Assembly: GCA_002367285.1 (NCBI GenBank)
Contig: DFBF01000129.1
Location: forward strand, 436 to 5,515
DNA from: Rhodobacteraceae bacterium UBA3087
GTDB taxonomy: Bacteria > Pseudomonadota > Alphaproteobacteria > Rhodobacterales > Rhodobacteraceae
Direction of reading: 5' to 3'
DNA: 5,080 nucleotides
Shown here piece by piece: positions 1 to 4,985 of the stretch. Positions within the stretch are counted from its first letter, which is position 1. Each line of letters begins with the position of its first letter. The position numbers and the translations under genes are program-made. The notes below the pieces were generated by a model. It worked only from the letters and a program-made list of their open reading frames with translations, did not search any database and had not been told where the DNA came from.

Positions 1-274
1 CATCCCGGCGCTGGCCAATGACACCGATTACGGATTAACCCGATACCCGTGGACCCGCGATCTGACCCGCGCTTTGCGCATCACGGATCGGCTGTAGGCT
101 GGCATGATCTGGGTGAACAGCGAAAACGTGCGCCACCTGCCGACGCCGTTTGGCGGCGTGAAAGCCAGCGGTATTGGCCGGGACGGCGGCGACTGGTCGG
201 TCGAATTCTATATGGAAACCAAACACGTCGGGCTTGCGCTGGACGACCACAAAATTCCGCGTCTGGGCGCGTAA
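1..274 (+). pseudogene. hpaE: 3' end of aldehyde dehydrogenase (5-carboxymethyl-2-hydroxymuconate semialdehyde dehydrogenase type), nonsense mutation
   Basis: Reading from base 2 gives the C-terminal part of a class I-type NAD(P)-dependent aldehyde dehydrogenase: LANDTDYGL, then WTRDLTRAL, then GMIWVNSENVRHLPTPFGG, KASGIGRDGG and EFYMETKHVG, ending at TAA 272-274. The NxxDYGL and PFGGxKxSGxGR blocks are conserved family signatures. The enzyme would oxidise the semialdehyde made after HpaD ring cleavage. An in-frame TAG lies at 95-97, where homologues usually have Glu in a LEAGM context, so a G-to-T change is the likely cause. Arg and Pro in the block before the WTRDL motif look atypical and fit relaxed selection. 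The stop codon cuts off the last 58 residues, including the conserved C-terminal blocks. The gene begins before the window. The stop is 13 bases before hpaD, consistent with one operon. The hpaE assignment rests on the neighbours; the ALDH family call is firm. Confidence 0.85.
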
Positions 275-280
275 AGGAGG
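275..280 (+). promoter_or_regulatory. Shine-Dalgarno site of hpaD
   Basis: AGGAGG, a perfect anti-16S match, lies 7 bases before the ATG at 288 and directly after the hpaE stop codon. It supports the chosen start and shows that translation of hpaD is not dependent on the damaged gene upstream. Confidence 0.8.
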
Positions 281-287
281 ATAAGAC

Positions 288-1133
288 ATGGGGGAAATCG
301 TACTTGCCGCCAAGATGACTCACGTGCCGACAATGTTGATGTCGGAACAAGAGGGGTCGATCCACGGCAAACGCCAACCGGCTATCGAAGGCCACTATGA
401 AATCGCACGCCGGGCCAAGGCTCTGGGTGCTGATACCGTGGTGATCTGCGACACGCATTGGGTGATCAACGCGGGCTTTCACATCAATGCGAACAAGCGG
501 TTCGAGGGGCTGTTCACCTCGAACGAATTCCCGCAGTTCATCCAGGATCTGCCGTACGCCTATGACGGCAATCCCGAACTGGGCGACGCGATTGCGGCCG
601 AGGCCAGCGACATGGGCACCTATACTTTGGCGCATCATCTGGACAGTCTTGAGTTGGAATACGGCACCCTGGTGCCGATGCGGTTCATGGCGCACATGAA
701 GGTCGTGTCGGTCGCCGCCTGGGCCACCGTGCACAACCATGACGAAAGCCGTATTGTTGGCGAAGCGATCCGCAAGGCGATCGAGGCCTCCGACAACAAG
801 GTGTTGCTGGTCGCGTCCGGGTCGCTGTCCCACAAAATCTGGGCCAACAAGGATTACGCGCCCAACAACGGCACCTTTACCATCAGCAGCGAATTCAACC
901 GCCAGATGGACCTGCATGTGTTGGAAATGTGGAAGAACGGCGACCACGCGACGTTCCTGAAAATGCTGGGCGAATACGCGCAATTCTACTGTGGCGAAGG
1001 GTCGATGCACGACACCGCCATGCTGTATGGCGCGCTGGGTTGGGACCAGGATGACGCGAAATTCAAGGTCGTTTCGCCCTATTTCCCATCGTCAGGCACA
1101 GGCCAGGTCAACGTGGTCTTCCCGATTCAGTAA
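288..1133 (+). CDS. hpaD: 3,4-dihydroxyphenylacetate 2,3-dioxygenase (class III extradiol, LigB superfamily)
   Basis: This 281-residue protein is close to the usual length of HpaD (E. coli about 283). It opens the ring of homoprotocatechuate between C2 and C3 to give 5-carboxymethyl-2-hydroxymuconate semialdehyde, using non-haem Fe(II) in the cytoplasm. Visible signatures are AKMTHVPTMLMSE (His12), CDTHW (His57), EYGTLVPMRFM (about 124-134), SGSLSH (His182), YCGEGSMHDT (Glu237) and a C-terminal FPSSGTGQVNVVFP block. By analogy with LigB, His12, His57 and Glu237 should be the iron ligands and His182 the acid/base residue; this mapping is inferred. The start follows a perfect Shine-Dalgarno site. 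No lesion is seen along the whole frame, although the genes on both sides are broken. The substrate is inferred from overall resemblance to HpaD and from the neighbours. Confidence 0.93.
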   Translation: MGEIVLAAKMTHVPTMLMSEQEGSIHGKRQPAIEGHYEIARRAKALGADTVVICDTHWVINAGFHINANKRFEGLFTSNEFPQFIQDLPYAYDGNPELGDAIAAEASDMGTYTLAHHLDSLELEYGTLVPMRFMAHMKVVSVAAWATVHNHDESRIVGEAIRKAIEASDNKVLLVASGSLSHKIWANKDYAPNNGTFTISSEFNRQMDLHVLEMWKNGDHATFLKMLGEYAQFYCGEGSMHDTAMLYGALGWDQDDAKFKVVSPYFPSSGTGQVNVVFPIQ

Positions 1134-1136
1134 GGA
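1132..1136 (+). promoter_or_regulatory. Shine-Dalgarno site deciding the start of the hpaG-type gene
   Basis: AAGGA overlaps the hpaD stop codon. It is only 1 base before the ATG at 1138 but 7 bases before the ATG at 1144, so 1144 is the better start. That choice also gives MRFASYTADG, which resembles the N-terminus of FAH-family homologues. Confidence 0.6.
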
Positions 1137-1143
1137 TATGACC

Positions 1144-1441
1144 ATGCGTTTTGCCAGCTATACCGCCGATGGTGCGGATTTCTATGGGGCCATCACCGAT
1201 GATGGCGCGATTTCCCTGTCGCCCGAATTCCCGGATCGCAAGCGGGTTCACCGGCCAAGGCCAGAATCTGATCCGCCCACCGGAAAACCACACGCTGGAT
1301 TACGAAGGCGAGGTGGCGATTGTCATCGGCAAGGGGGGCCGTCGTATTTCGCAGGACGACGGCTATGACCACATTGCCGCGTTGACGCTGTGCAACGAAG
1401 GCATCGGCACCCTGCGCAACGGGGTCGAGGACGAAGCATGA
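1144..1441 (+). pseudogene. hpaG: Fumarylacetoacetate hydrolase-family gene (HpaG-type isomerase/decarboxylase) with two internal deletions and a frameshift
   Basis: The N-terminus (about 1144-1237) reads MRFASYTADGADFYGAITDD and ends at EFPD(R). The frame then shifts, and from about 1241 a different frame reads FTGQGQNLIRPPENHTLDYE followed by GEVAIVIGKGGRR and DHIAALTLCNEG. This is the FAH core with the DYEGEVA metal-ligand block. Family members carry roughly 50-60 residues between these two parts, and they are missing. The text after CNEG is GIGTLRNGVEDEA and the stop, which matches the normal extreme C-terminus of the family. The 100-odd catalytic residues in between are therefore also absent, this time without a change of frame. 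Only about 98 codons of an expected 280 or so remain. The intact protein would decarboxylate or isomerise the hpa ring-cleavage product. The stop overlaps the next start as ATGA. The family call is firm; the exact pathway role (HpaG versus another FAH) is inferred. Confidence 0.85.
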
Positions 1442-1772
1442 CGCCGCAGGACCACGCGACCGCCGCCGCCGATCTGTTGCAGGCCGAAGAAACCGGCCAG
1501 CAAATCGGGCTGTTGTCGCTGCAATACCCCGGCATCACGATGGACGACGCCTATGCGGTGCAATCGGCGCTGATGGCGTCAAAACTGGCGGCCGGGCGCG
1601 GGGGATCGGCTGGAAGATCGGACTGACCTCAAAGGCGATGCCATACGCCTTGGGCATCGGCATTCCTGACAGCGGGGTGCTGTTTGACGACATGGCGTTT
1701 GACCATAGTGCGACCGTGCCGGCAGGCCGGTTCATCCAGCTCCGCATTGAAGCCGATATCGTCTTTGCCTGA
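1438..1772 (+). pseudogene. hpaH: 2-oxo-hept-3-ene-1,7-dioate hydratase-type gene, frameshifted and truncated
   Basis: The ATG at 1438 overlaps the previous stop as ATGA, typical of translational coupling. The first frame reads LLSLQYPGITMDDAYAVQSA, then MASKLAAGRG, and would stop at 1626 after 62 residues. One base appears to be missing at the run of five G at 1600-1604. The next frame continues the protein as IGWKIGLTSKAMPYALGIGI, then PDSGVLFDDMAFDH, VPAGRFIQLRIEADIVFA and TGA at 1770-1772. The order and motifs (DAYAVQ, KIGLTSKAM, RFIxxRIE) match the HpaH/MhpD hydratase family, whose members are about 265 residues. Only about 110 residues are represented, so the C-terminal half or more is gone. 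The final IVFA-stop might be the native end joined after another internal deletion, but this is uncertain. Confidence 0.85.
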
Positions 1773-1802
1773 CAGGTCTGGTTTTCCGGCCTAACGCTGT
1801 TG

Positions 1803-1835
1803 TGCCCCGTCCGCCTATGCTGTGAACGCGGGGCA
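1803..1835 (+). other. Inverted repeat after the hpa remnant (possible terminator)
   Basis: TGCCCCG (1803-1809) and CGGGGCA (1829-1835) pair perfectly over 7 bases with a 19-base loop, followed by TTTGATTTG. It lies 30 bases after the last hpa stop and 121 bases before the next start. It could be a weak intrinsic terminator or an operator. The long loop and broken T run make either reading tentative. Confidence 0.35.
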
Positions 1836-1944
1836 TTTGATTTGCCGCATTTACAGATGCCTCGGAACGCGCGACCATGGCTGCGCGAACATTCACCAGG
1901 ACGGGACCGCCCGCAGGTTAGCTGGCGCAGATTTCCCGCCTTAC

Positions 1945-1950
1945 GGGAGG
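1945..1950 (+). promoter_or_regulatory. Shine-Dalgarno site of the SH3/crystallin protein gene
   Basis: GGGAGG lies 6 bases before the ATG at 1957. It selects this start over the in-frame ATG at 1822, which has no comparable site and would place a non-signal-like stretch of 45 residues before a clear signal peptide. Confidence 0.75.
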
Positions 1951-1956
1951 TGCATC

Positions 1957-3027
1957 ATGACCCTGAAAACACTACTCTACGCTGGTTTTGCCACGGGCTT
2001 GGCCCTTGTGCTGTCAGCCCCCGCTGCCATGGCGACCGAAGCCGCCGCAACAGTCGATTTGAACGTGCGAACCGGACCAGGCACCAATTTCAGCGTGGTC
2101 GACACGTTGAACGCCGGGGAACGGGTCGAGGTGGTGGAATGCCAGCCCAACGCCTGGTGCTATATCGACCAGAGCGGAGCGAACGGTTGGGTCAGCTCAA
2201 ATTACCTGGAGGCCGTGCCAGCCCCCGGTGGCGGCGGCAGCAATTGCCAGCTGCAATTCACCATTGGGGCGGACGGCCCTAAATTGGCAGTGGTTTGCGA
2301 TGATCCTGCGCCGGTCCCTGCCCCTGCACCATCATCAGGCCTTGCATGTTTCTATGGCGATGCAAACTTCAGCGGAGCCCGTTTCTGCGCCAATGCTGGC
2401 GATATGCCGACGATCATTGCGGGCCTGAACAACCGCATCACCTCGGTGCGTCTGACCGGTGCAACGCGCGTGCGATTGTGTACGGAACCCAACCATGGCG
2501 GGTTCTGCCTGATGCTGACGGGCGATGTGCCGCAACTGGGACCGATCATGAACAACCGCGCATCATCCCTGACGGTATACAGTCCCTGGTGGGGCGGTGG
2601 CCTTCCGGTTCCGTTCCCGGCTCCGGTTCCAGCGCCGGTTCCGATCCCCATCCCCACACCGGTGACCCCGGCAACACCGGCGACCTTCTCGACCGGCCCG
2701 CTTGAGCTTGCCTCAAGCTATACCGCCGACCTGGATCGCGGCATCATGGCCGGGGGTGGCGTCGATATCTGGCACCATGCGATCAACGCAGCCGTGCGCA
2801 AATTGGAGCCACGCAACGGCGCGCAACTGGCCTTGGGCGACGGGTCAAACCGTGGCTTTGCAGGCTGCTACAATGCGGCCTTCTCCTCGGCGTCGATCCC
2901 CTTTGCGTCGCTGACCATCGGCACCTATGTCTGTGCCAAAACCAGCGAAGGCCGTATCTCGCAATTCCGGGTGAACGGCTATAACGGCACGACACTGCGG
3001 ATCGGCTATACGACCTGGTCGGACTGA
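1957..3027 (+). CDS. Secreted SH3 / beta-gamma-crystallin-like multidomain protein
   Basis: This 356-residue protein begins with a signal peptide (residues 1-26: LLYAGFATGLALVLS core, cleavage probably after AMA), so it should act in the periplasm or outside the cell. Residues 30-86 form a bacterial SH3 (SH3_3) domain with LNVRTGPGTNFSVV and GWVSSNYLE. Residues 129-208 look like a beta-gamma-crystallin (peptidase inhibitor I36-like) unit: two Greek-key halves, CFYGDANFSGARFC and LCTEPNHGGFCLMLTGDV, each followed by an N-N-x-x-S/T-S calcium motif (NNRITS, NNRASS). A proline-rich linker (213-243) leads to a C-terminal domain (244-356) with DIWHHA, LEPRNGA, GTYVCAKTSEGR and FRVNGYNGTTLRIGYTTW. 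I have seen this end in other secreted bacterial proteins but cannot name it. Ten cysteines are spaced as five likely disulfide pairs. The role is unknown; envelope binding or a proteinaceous inhibitor is possible. It appears monocistronic. Confidence 0.85.
   Translation: MTLKTLLYAGFATGLALVLSAPAAMATEAAATVDLNVRTGPGTNFSVVDTLNAGERVEVVECQPNAWCYIDQSGANGWVSSNYLEAVPAPGGGGSNCQLQFTIGADGPKLAVVCDDPAPVPAPAPSSGLACFYGDANFSGARFCANAGDMPTIIAGLNNRITSVRLTGATRVRLCTEPNHGGFCLMLTGDVPQLGPIMNNRASSLTVYSPWWGGGLPVPFPAPVPAPVPIPIPTPVTPATPATFSTGPLELASSYTADLDRGIMAGGGVDIWHHAINAAVRKLEPRNGAQLALGDGSNRGFAGCYNAAFSSASIPFASLTIGTYVCAKTSEGRISQFRVNGYNGTTLRIGYTTWSD
2605..2642 (+). repeat. CCGGTTCC short repeats encoding the Pro-rich linker
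   Basis: CCGGTTCC occurs three times, at 2605-2612, 2623-2630 and 2635-2642, inside the stretch encoding PVPFPAPVPAPVPIPIPTP. It encodes alternating proline linker residues and is likely prone to slippage length changes. No function beyond the linker is evident. Confidence 0.6.
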
Positions 3028-3034
3028 ACGCGAA

Positions 3035-3054
3035 CCCGGCCCTTCGGGGCCGGG
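3035..3054 (+). terminator. TTCG-capped hairpin after the SH3/crystallin gene
   Basis: CCCGGCCC and GGGCCGGG pair perfectly over 8 bases around a TTCG tetraloop, starting 7 bases after the stop codon. The stem is very stable and well placed for an intrinsic terminator. No T run follows (GACACTGCC), so it may act as an atypical terminator or as a 3'-end stabilising hairpin. Confidence 0.6.
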
Positions 3055-3083
3055 GACACTGCCGTTACGACACATGCGAAAAC

Positions 3084-3116
3084 CAGCATTCACATGATTT
3101 CGATCAAGGAATGCTG
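3084..3116 (+). promoter_or_regulatory. Two-part inverted repeat upstream of the AhpD-like gene
   Basis: CAGCATTC (3084-3091) pairs perfectly with GAATGCTG (3109-3116). Nested inside, TGAT (3095-3098) and ATCA (3103-3106) pair around a TTCG loop, separated from the outer stem by a 3-by-2 internal loop. It ends 56 bases before the next start. It could be an operator dyad, a leader RNA hairpin or a second hairpin belonging to the upstream gene's 3' end. No promoter hexamers could be assigned with confidence. Confidence 0.4.
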
Positions 3117-3172
3117 CAACGCGGCGTGGTTTGGCAGGGGCGAAAACACCTCTTGCGAAAAGGATCAGACAC

Positions 3173-3511
3173 ATGAGCTGGAATGAAAAATTCGACGGCC
3201 TGAAAAACCAAATTCGAGGCCTGAATGGCGCCAACCCTGCGGCTTCCAAGGGCTTTGCCGGTCTTGGCAAAGCCGTCAAGGAAGAGGGCGTGGTCGAGTT
3301 CAAGACCAAGGAATTCGTGGCCCTGGGCATCGCGGTTGCGACCAAATGCGAAAGCTGCATCATGTTCCACATTGATGCGTTGATCCGCATCGGTGCGACG
3401 CGAGAAGAAGTCGCCGACGTGCTGGGCATGACCATCCAGATGGGCGGTGGCCCGTCGCTGATGTATGCCTCCAAGGCGCTGGATTGTTATGACGAATTCG
3501 CCGCCCGGTAA
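3173..3511 (+). CDS. Carboxymuconolactone decarboxylase-family protein, AhpD-like
   Basis: This 112-residue cytoplasmic protein belongs to the CMD/AhpD superfamily. Residues 42-66 carry the family core: the FKTKEFVALGIAVA helix, then C59-E-S-C62 and His66, which is the CxxCxxxH redox centre of AhpD-like alkylhydroperoxidases. The conserved Glu47 in KEFVAL precedes it. GATREEVADVLGMTIQMGGG, the usual following helix, is at about 74-93. The length is typical of small family members. By family knowledge it may reduce peroxides or act as a thiol redox partner; the substrate cannot be read from sequence. The start at 3173 follows AGGA (3161-3164) by 8 bases. An earlier in-frame start at 3131 would add 14 residues without a good ribosome site. 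It stands alone, with a strong terminator behind it. Confidence 0.88.
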   Translation: MSWNEKFDGLKNQIRGLNGANPAASKGFAGLGKAVKEEGVVEFKTKEFVALGIAVATKCESCIMFHIDALIRIGATREEVADVLGMTIQMGGGPSLMYASKALDCYDEFAAR

Positions 3512-3546
3512 GGGCTGCGACGCGGTTCGCGATCTCAAATCTGACG

Positions 3547-3578
3547 CGGGGCGGTGAATTTTCCCATTCACCGCCCCG
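3547..3578 (+). terminator. Intrinsic terminator of the AhpD-like gene
   Basis: CGGGGCGGTGAAT (3547-3559) and ATTCACCGCCCCG (3566-3578) pair perfectly over 13 bases with a TTTCCC loop, and TTTCCGTC follows. It starts 35 bases after the stop codon. Stem length, GC-rich base and position all fit a Rho-independent terminator, although the T run is short. It insulates the following gene from this one. Confidence 0.8.
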
Positions 3579-3593
3579 TTTCCGTCTGGTCAT

Positions 3594-3625
3594 ATGCCCG
3601 CAACACATTCCACCAAAGGGGGCAT
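3594..3625 (+). promoter_or_regulatory. Possible Shine-Dalgarno-masking inverted repeat before the DUF937 gene
   Basis: ATGCCC (3594-3599) can pair with GGGCAT (3620-3625) across a 20-base loop. The right arm includes part of the GGGGG at 3618-3622 that serves as the ribosome binding site for the ATG at 3629. Folding would partly hide that site. The stem is only 6 bases (7 with a wobble), so this may be chance. Confidence 0.25.
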
Positions 3626-3628
3626 GCA

Positions 3629-4219
3629 ATGTCGATCATGGAACTTCTGAAACAGGCACAGGGCGGTGACGGTCTGGGCAAGCTGGCCGATCAATTCGGT
3701 CTGGACGCGGGCAAGGCTGGCGAACTGACCGACCTTCTGGGTCCGGTCATCGGGCGCGCCACGCGGCAACAGGCCGAAGGCGGCGGGTTGGAGGACATTC
3801 TGGGTGCGCTGAAAGGCGAAGCCCAGGCCGGCAATTTCGACGATGCGGGTCTGGCGGCCAGCCCGGGCGGACAGGCCCAGGGTCAGGCGTTTTTGCAAAG
3901 CATCATGGGGGGCAGCCAGTCCGAAGGTCTGGCCCAGGAGGCGGCTCAGCGCACCGGCATCGACCTGTCGACCGTACAGAGCTTTCTGCCCGCCTTGGCC
4001 GCAATGGCGCAGGGCGGTTTACAAAAATCCATGCCCGATGCGGCACTGGACACCATGGCCACACCGGCGTCGGGTGGCGGTCTGATGGGTATGATCGGTG
4101 GGCTTCTGGGCGGGAAATCCGGCGGCCAGGGTCCTGATCTGTCGATGCTGACCCAGATGCTGGACGCCGATGGCGACGGCTCGGTCGTCGATGACCTGAT
4201 GGCGAAACTGGGCAAATAA
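3629..4219 (+). CDS. DUF937 (YidB-like) family protein with C-terminal DxDGDGS calcium-loop-like motif
   Basis: This 196-residue protein is small, acidic, and rich in Gly, Ala, Gln and Leu. It has no signal peptide. The N-terminal LLKQAQGGDGLGKLADQFGL, then ELTDLLGPVIGRATRQQAEG, and later the AAQRTGIDLSTVQSFLPALA block (about 105-124) fit DUF937, whose members repeat a helical TGL...LLP unit. A glycine-rich MGMIGGLLGGKSGGQG linker precedes the end. Residues 179-190 (DADGDGSVVDDL) look like an EF-hand or dockerin-type loop with Asp at positions 1, 3 and 5 but Leu instead of Glu at position 12; such tails are common in this family. The start at 3629 follows a G-rich ribosome site by 6 bases; ATG 3638 is an alternative. 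The family's function is not known to me. The stop is 16 bases from the stop of the converging gene. Confidence 0.85.
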   Translation: MSIMELLKQAQGGDGLGKLADQFGLDAGKAGELTDLLGPVIGRATRQQAEGGGLEDILGALKGEAQAGNFDDAGLAASPGGQAQGQAFLQSIMGGSQSEGLAQEAAQRTGIDLSTVQSFLPALAAMAQGGLQKSMPDAALDTMATPASGGGLMGMIGGLLGGKSGGQGPDLSMLTQMLDADGDGSVVDDLMAKLGK

Positions 4220-4235
4220 GGCGTTTCGAAATGCG

Positions 4236-4943
4236 TTACCGGGCCCCCGGAAGCGCCTGCCACAGGCGGTTGAAATCACCGCCTGCGGCCACCTTCGCGA
4301 TCAGGCCGCGCAGCGCCTCGGGCCCTGCTGCATCGGCCACGCCTGCGACCAGATCCATCGCCGCGCCATAGGCCGATTTCCAACCCATTTCGTCGACCGC
4401 CTGGTTCCATTGCCCGAACCGTCGGGCCTGTTTGATCCGTGCGCGCAAGGCGGGACGGGAGGCATTCAAGCGGGTGTCACCCGATACCCAGCCTGCCAGC
4501 CCTTCGCTGAACCAGGCCGGAAAGCGCGCAACGCGCAAGCCGGCCAGCCGGTGCAGTTCCACATGGGTCAGCTCATGCGCCATGGTCAGACGCGTCACCC
4601 CGTTTGGCCCCAGGACTACCAGTTGTGTCCCCCAGGTTTTGCCAATCGGCCCGTTGCGCCCCAGAAACCTGTCGCGACAAGGCGTGGTGGTGCACAGGAT
4701 CAGGCGCGGATCGCCGCGTTTGCGACCAAAAAACGCCGCCACATCACGGCGCGCCAGCACCAGCGCCTGTCGCGCCTGAGCGGCCTGGGTCGGATCGTCG
4801 ATGAACAGCTGTGGCGTGATCTGAGCCACGCCTTTGGGCTGCGTGCGCAAGGCGCGGGTCAGTTCGCCCGCGCCAAAGGAAACGCTGGCCCCCAAGGTGA
4901 GCGCCAGCGTCAAAATCATACCGAATGTGAACCGTTTTCCCAT
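4236..4943 (-). CDS. Secreted HExxH metallopeptidase-like protein (peptidase MA-like / gluzincin type)
   Basis: This 235-residue protein starts with a signal peptide (KRFTFGMILTLALTLGASVS, cleavage about residue 24), so it should be periplasmic or secreted. Residues 119-131 hold the zinc-protease motif LTMAHELTHVELH, with His123, Glu124 and His127. Then FPAWFSEGLAGWVSG (141-155) places Glu147 as the probable third zinc ligand, as in gluzincin-type Peptidase_MA-like proteins. Cys84 and Cys89 (LCTTTPCRDRF) could form a small disulfide loop. The N-terminal part (QLFIDDPTQAAQARQALVLA) resembles the lead-in of this family. The substrate is unknown. AGGA lies 4 bases before the ATG; a second in-frame ATG at codon 9 is possible but would shorten the signal peptide. 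It lies 42 bases after a same-strand gene and converges on the DUF937 gene with no room for a separate terminator. Confidence 0.82.
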   Translation of the reverse strand: MGKRFTFGMILTLALTLGASVSFGAGELTRALRTQPKGVAQITPQLFIDDPTQAAQARQALVLARRDVAAFFGRKRGDPRLILCTTTPCRDRFLGRNGPIGKTWGTQLVVLGPNGVTRLTMAHELTHVELHRLAGLRVARFPAWFSEGLAGWVSGDTRLNASRPALRARIKQARRFGQWNQAVDEMGWKSAYGAAMDLVAGVADAAGPEALRGLIAKVAAGGDFNRLWQALPGAR

Positions 4944-4985
4944 GCAATCCTAAGTGGGCACAGGCGCGGCTTTGGTCAAGCGGGA

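Noticed and set aside
95..97. TAG as a pyrrolysine codon or programmed readthrough site
   Set aside because: Nothing in aldehyde dehydrogenases supports this, and the neighbouring genes are also broken, so a simple nonsense mutation is the better explanation.
81..1010. Long minus-strand open frame (309 codons) across hpaE and hpaD
   Set aside because: It is the antisense shadow of the well-supported hpaD frame in GC-rich DNA, is Arg- and His-rich, and shows no recognisable motif.
1822..1956. In-frame ATG at 1822 as an N-terminal extension of the SH3/crystallin protein
   Set aside because: The extension has no ribosome site and would bury a clear signal peptide that begins at 1957 behind a good Shine-Dalgarno site.
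2845..3474. Minus-strand open frame of 209 codons across the AhpD-like gene
   Set aside because: It is antisense to two supported genes and crosses the terminator and dyad region; no family resemblance.
179..3549. Recurring GAATTC sequences
   Set aside because: They mostly sit in coding sequence as Glu-Phe codons and show no regular spacing or flanking structure.
4221..4234. GCGTTTCGAAATGC palindrome between the converging genes as a bidirectional terminator
   Set aside because: Stem of six pairs including a wobble with a two-base loop and no T runs; too weak to call.
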